Source of the DNA: Dendrobium chrysotoxum
Lineage: Eukaryota > Streptophyta > Magnoliopsida > Asparagales > Orchidaceae
Assembly (NCBI GenBank): GCA_019925795.1
Contig: CM034313.1
Span: 91,605,663-91,669,662 of the forward strand
DNA length: 64,000 bases
Reading direction: 5' to 3'
Part shown: positions 62,201 to 64,000 of the stretch, one piece after another
How positions within the stretch are numbered: position 1 is the stretch's first letter
Layout: every line of letters begins with the position of its first letter
Notes under the pieces: generated by a model
Databases searched by the model: none
What the model was told of the DNA's origin: nothing
The model's input: the letters and a program-made list of their open reading frames with translations, nothing else
Translations under genes and position numbers: made by a program

Positions 62201-64000
62201 GATGGAATATGTTGAAATATCTCCACCATTCCCTTCTCAAGGAAACTTCCCATAAGAAAAAGAATCTGGAATACAATTTCAAACAAAACCTTATCTCGCG
62301 TCGATAGCTCTCTTGTCCTTCCCAAAAAAGAGAAAGTAGAAAGTAATCCCTAGGCGAGACATATTTTTAAACCATAAGGAAAGAGTCTCACATGGTTTTT
62401 TGACCTCTCATTGTGTTATGGGCATCTCGCTTCTCGATTTTAATATCCTAAAAACGATTGACTTTCCTAAAATGTGATAGCCGCAGATTTGTTACAATGC
62501 TTAGGATATTCTACTACTTTTGAGGAAGAAAGAAAGACTTTTTCTCATAGTGGAAGGAAGCTAAAGAAGAAAAAAAAAAAAAAAAAGCCTACAACATTAC
62601 AACCGTCTCCACCAGAAGTTGCTCCACAACCTAGCTTGCATTGTAGTAGTCTTTCTTATGATCTGTGCCCCAACTTGTTTGCAGTGCAACTATCACCACA
62701 CTAAAATCTGCATTGTAATCTTCTCTCTCAAGACATGTGCCCCTTGTTTATCACAACCAATTGCATCAAAACCATCTCACTCTATACTTGCACCACAACC
62801 TCTCTTGTGTTGCAGTCATCTTCAACAATATTTGTGCCACTAGTTTGCTTGCATTGTAGCCATTCCCTTTTGGACTTAAGGTATCACAATCATCAATCAT
62901 ATTTTTGCTGCATCTATCTCTTGCGAGACCACTCAACATCCATTTTTTTTAAGCCCAACATCTCAGTCTTCAAGACATGTTATCGCTCTTCTCATGACAC
63001 AACTTACTATTTACATTTTTCTGCAATTTTCATGACCAACGCATGTAAGGTCCTATTTTTATGCTTTCATTTTCACTTTTCTCTAATGGCATATGAGTCG
63101 CTTTGTACTAAAATTTCTCTGATTGCTTGGATTGGGACAACTTTGCACTGATTTTTTAATTAATAGTCAAACTTTTTGCTTAACTTATTTGTGTGTGAGA
63201 TCGAAAAATGTTTATTCAATTGAGATTGAGTCTCATTCTACCGGCTCAATTTGCCACACAGGAAAAGTATTGGCTTAGGAAATAAAAGGCTTTTGAAAAT
63301 TCCCCTCTTGCTAGCTTTCTGTGCTATCTTTTAAGCGTATCAATTATCAAACTAATTAGGCAAGGCTTTTTTGAATTGTGACAGAAGCTCTTGGATTATG
63401 GCATGCTGAGAAGTTGAAAGCCTTGAAACAGATATGGCCAATTTCAGAAGAAGGTTCTAGCATGGCTGCAAAAGAAGCAAGTATGTACCATTATATTACC
63501 CTTTTTGTACAGAACTTTTAAATGGTAATGGAATTTAAGCCTCATTTTTCAGTTCCCTGCATTTCTAAGCTTGTTGTTATTTGCGCTTAAAGTCATTTTT
63601 GCTTACAGAGATGCTTGCAAGTGCTTTGGAATCTGATTGGGTGAAGCTCCTCGAAGATATTGGGCTTTGGATTCCATCCATTGTTAAGAATTATGAGATA
63701 AATGACAGACCCGAAAATGCAACTGAGTATGGTAATATATTTTTCTAAAATACCTGCATTTTCTTCCCATTTTACAATCTGAACACCGAGTTTCCATAAG
63801 TCGGCTGGATCAACATCAATCTCTATATATATGTTTGGTAGAGGAATTACAAAGTTTTGCACTGCTGACTTGATTTAACTGGAAAAATATAGGTTTTTTT
63901 TTTCTGAAGTTTCCTATGATATTCATTCTTCTTTTGCATTTTATCACAGAGGAGGATGCTGTTCCTGGTCCTCCTCTGCCACCAGAGTGTCATGCAGAAC
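59294..64000 (+). CDS. Single-pass membrane protein of unknown function, first six exons (runs off the window)
   Basis: Exons by frame and splice sites: 59294-59444, 59623-59711, 59783-59924, 63385-63480, 63609-63731 and 63950 onward. Phases agree at every joint and give 217 codons so far. The second ATG (59303) is an equally good start. Residues about 20-46 (VTISICLFNLLAAIYVIRSI) form one hydrophobic segment after a basic stretch, so it is a likely signal anchor. The following part is charged and helical (DQAKRVEESAVVRRALGPVE, KRRELELAQSVKRKLADEIL), then LWHAEKLKALKQIWP and SDWVKLLEDIGLWIP. The last exon starts EEDAVPGPPLPPECHAE, which I associate with an uncharacterised plant family that continues into a cysteine-rich domain, here beyond the edge. 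The donor of exon 1 (GGTCAG) and the acceptor of exon 3 are weak, so these two borders are the least sure. Function is unknown. Confidence 0.7.
61400..62960. repeat. Degenerate minisatellite inside the large intron
   Basis: Within the intron 59925-63384, about 61420-62130 and 62590-62960 are built of loosely repeated 55-65 base phrases of the form CACAACCTCACTTGCA then CTATCTCTCTCCAAGAC. Units are strongly diverged. Several open frames over it are products of the repeat. The rest of the intron (59925-61400) is AT-rich with nothing recognised. Confidence 0.55.

Overview
This window is nuclear DNA from a flowering plant. It is AT-rich, has spliced genes with GT-AG introns, a plant-only CDK inhibitor (KRP/ICK) and a plant PPR gene, and is densely packed with plant transposon types: Ty3/Gypsy LTRs, an RTE LINE family, tRNA-derived SINEs, hAT and PIF/Harbinger/Tourist elements, and a CACTA end. 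I cannot name the species from the sequence. Only three protein genes look alive: a three-exon KRP cell-cycle inhibitor (12247-13250, +), an intronless E-class PPR gene (42223-44121, -), and the first six exons of a single-pass membrane protein of unknown function (59294 to the right edge, +). A decayed plant guanylate kinase copy lies at about 19244-23300 (-), with other possible exons near it.

Layout. 1-12000: small MITEs and SINEs, a head-to-head LTR pair (1985-4429), a hAT MITE (5586-6072), a CACTA end (7793) and three abutting Tourist-like MITEs (11182-11562). 11700-13250: KRP and a promoter rich in AACGG motifs. 14500-18400: MITEs, a SINE with clear target duplications and an old LTR. 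18400-24000: guanylate kinase remnants split by a truncated RTE LINE. 24000-29500: decayed repeats with no gene I can support. 29890-32972: a long RTE LINE with endonuclease and reverse transcriptase remnants. 34200-35600: an LTR-like stretch. 36165-42047: a large gag-only LTR composite ending in a near-perfect palindrome. 42223-44121: PPR. 44433-47701: a PIF/Harbinger element with a hAT element inside its transposase. 49440-58110: three consecutive copies of a roughly 1.7 kb repeat, themselves hit by two hAT elements, an RTE LINE and a solo LTR. 59294-64000: the membrane-protein gene.

The most unusual structure is the 36165-42047 composite. Both outer ends are the 3' (U5) end of the same LTR in inverted orientation, yet 5-bp direct repeats AGACT flank the whole unit. 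Its right part is two LTRs head to head with 836-bp arms that differ at one base that I found. An older insertion at 1985-4429 has the same inverted-U5 layout and the same AGACT flanks. Either these are integrated fold-back cDNA products, or this family moves with inverted termini. The palindrome also puts one LTR promoter facing the PPR gene in antisense.
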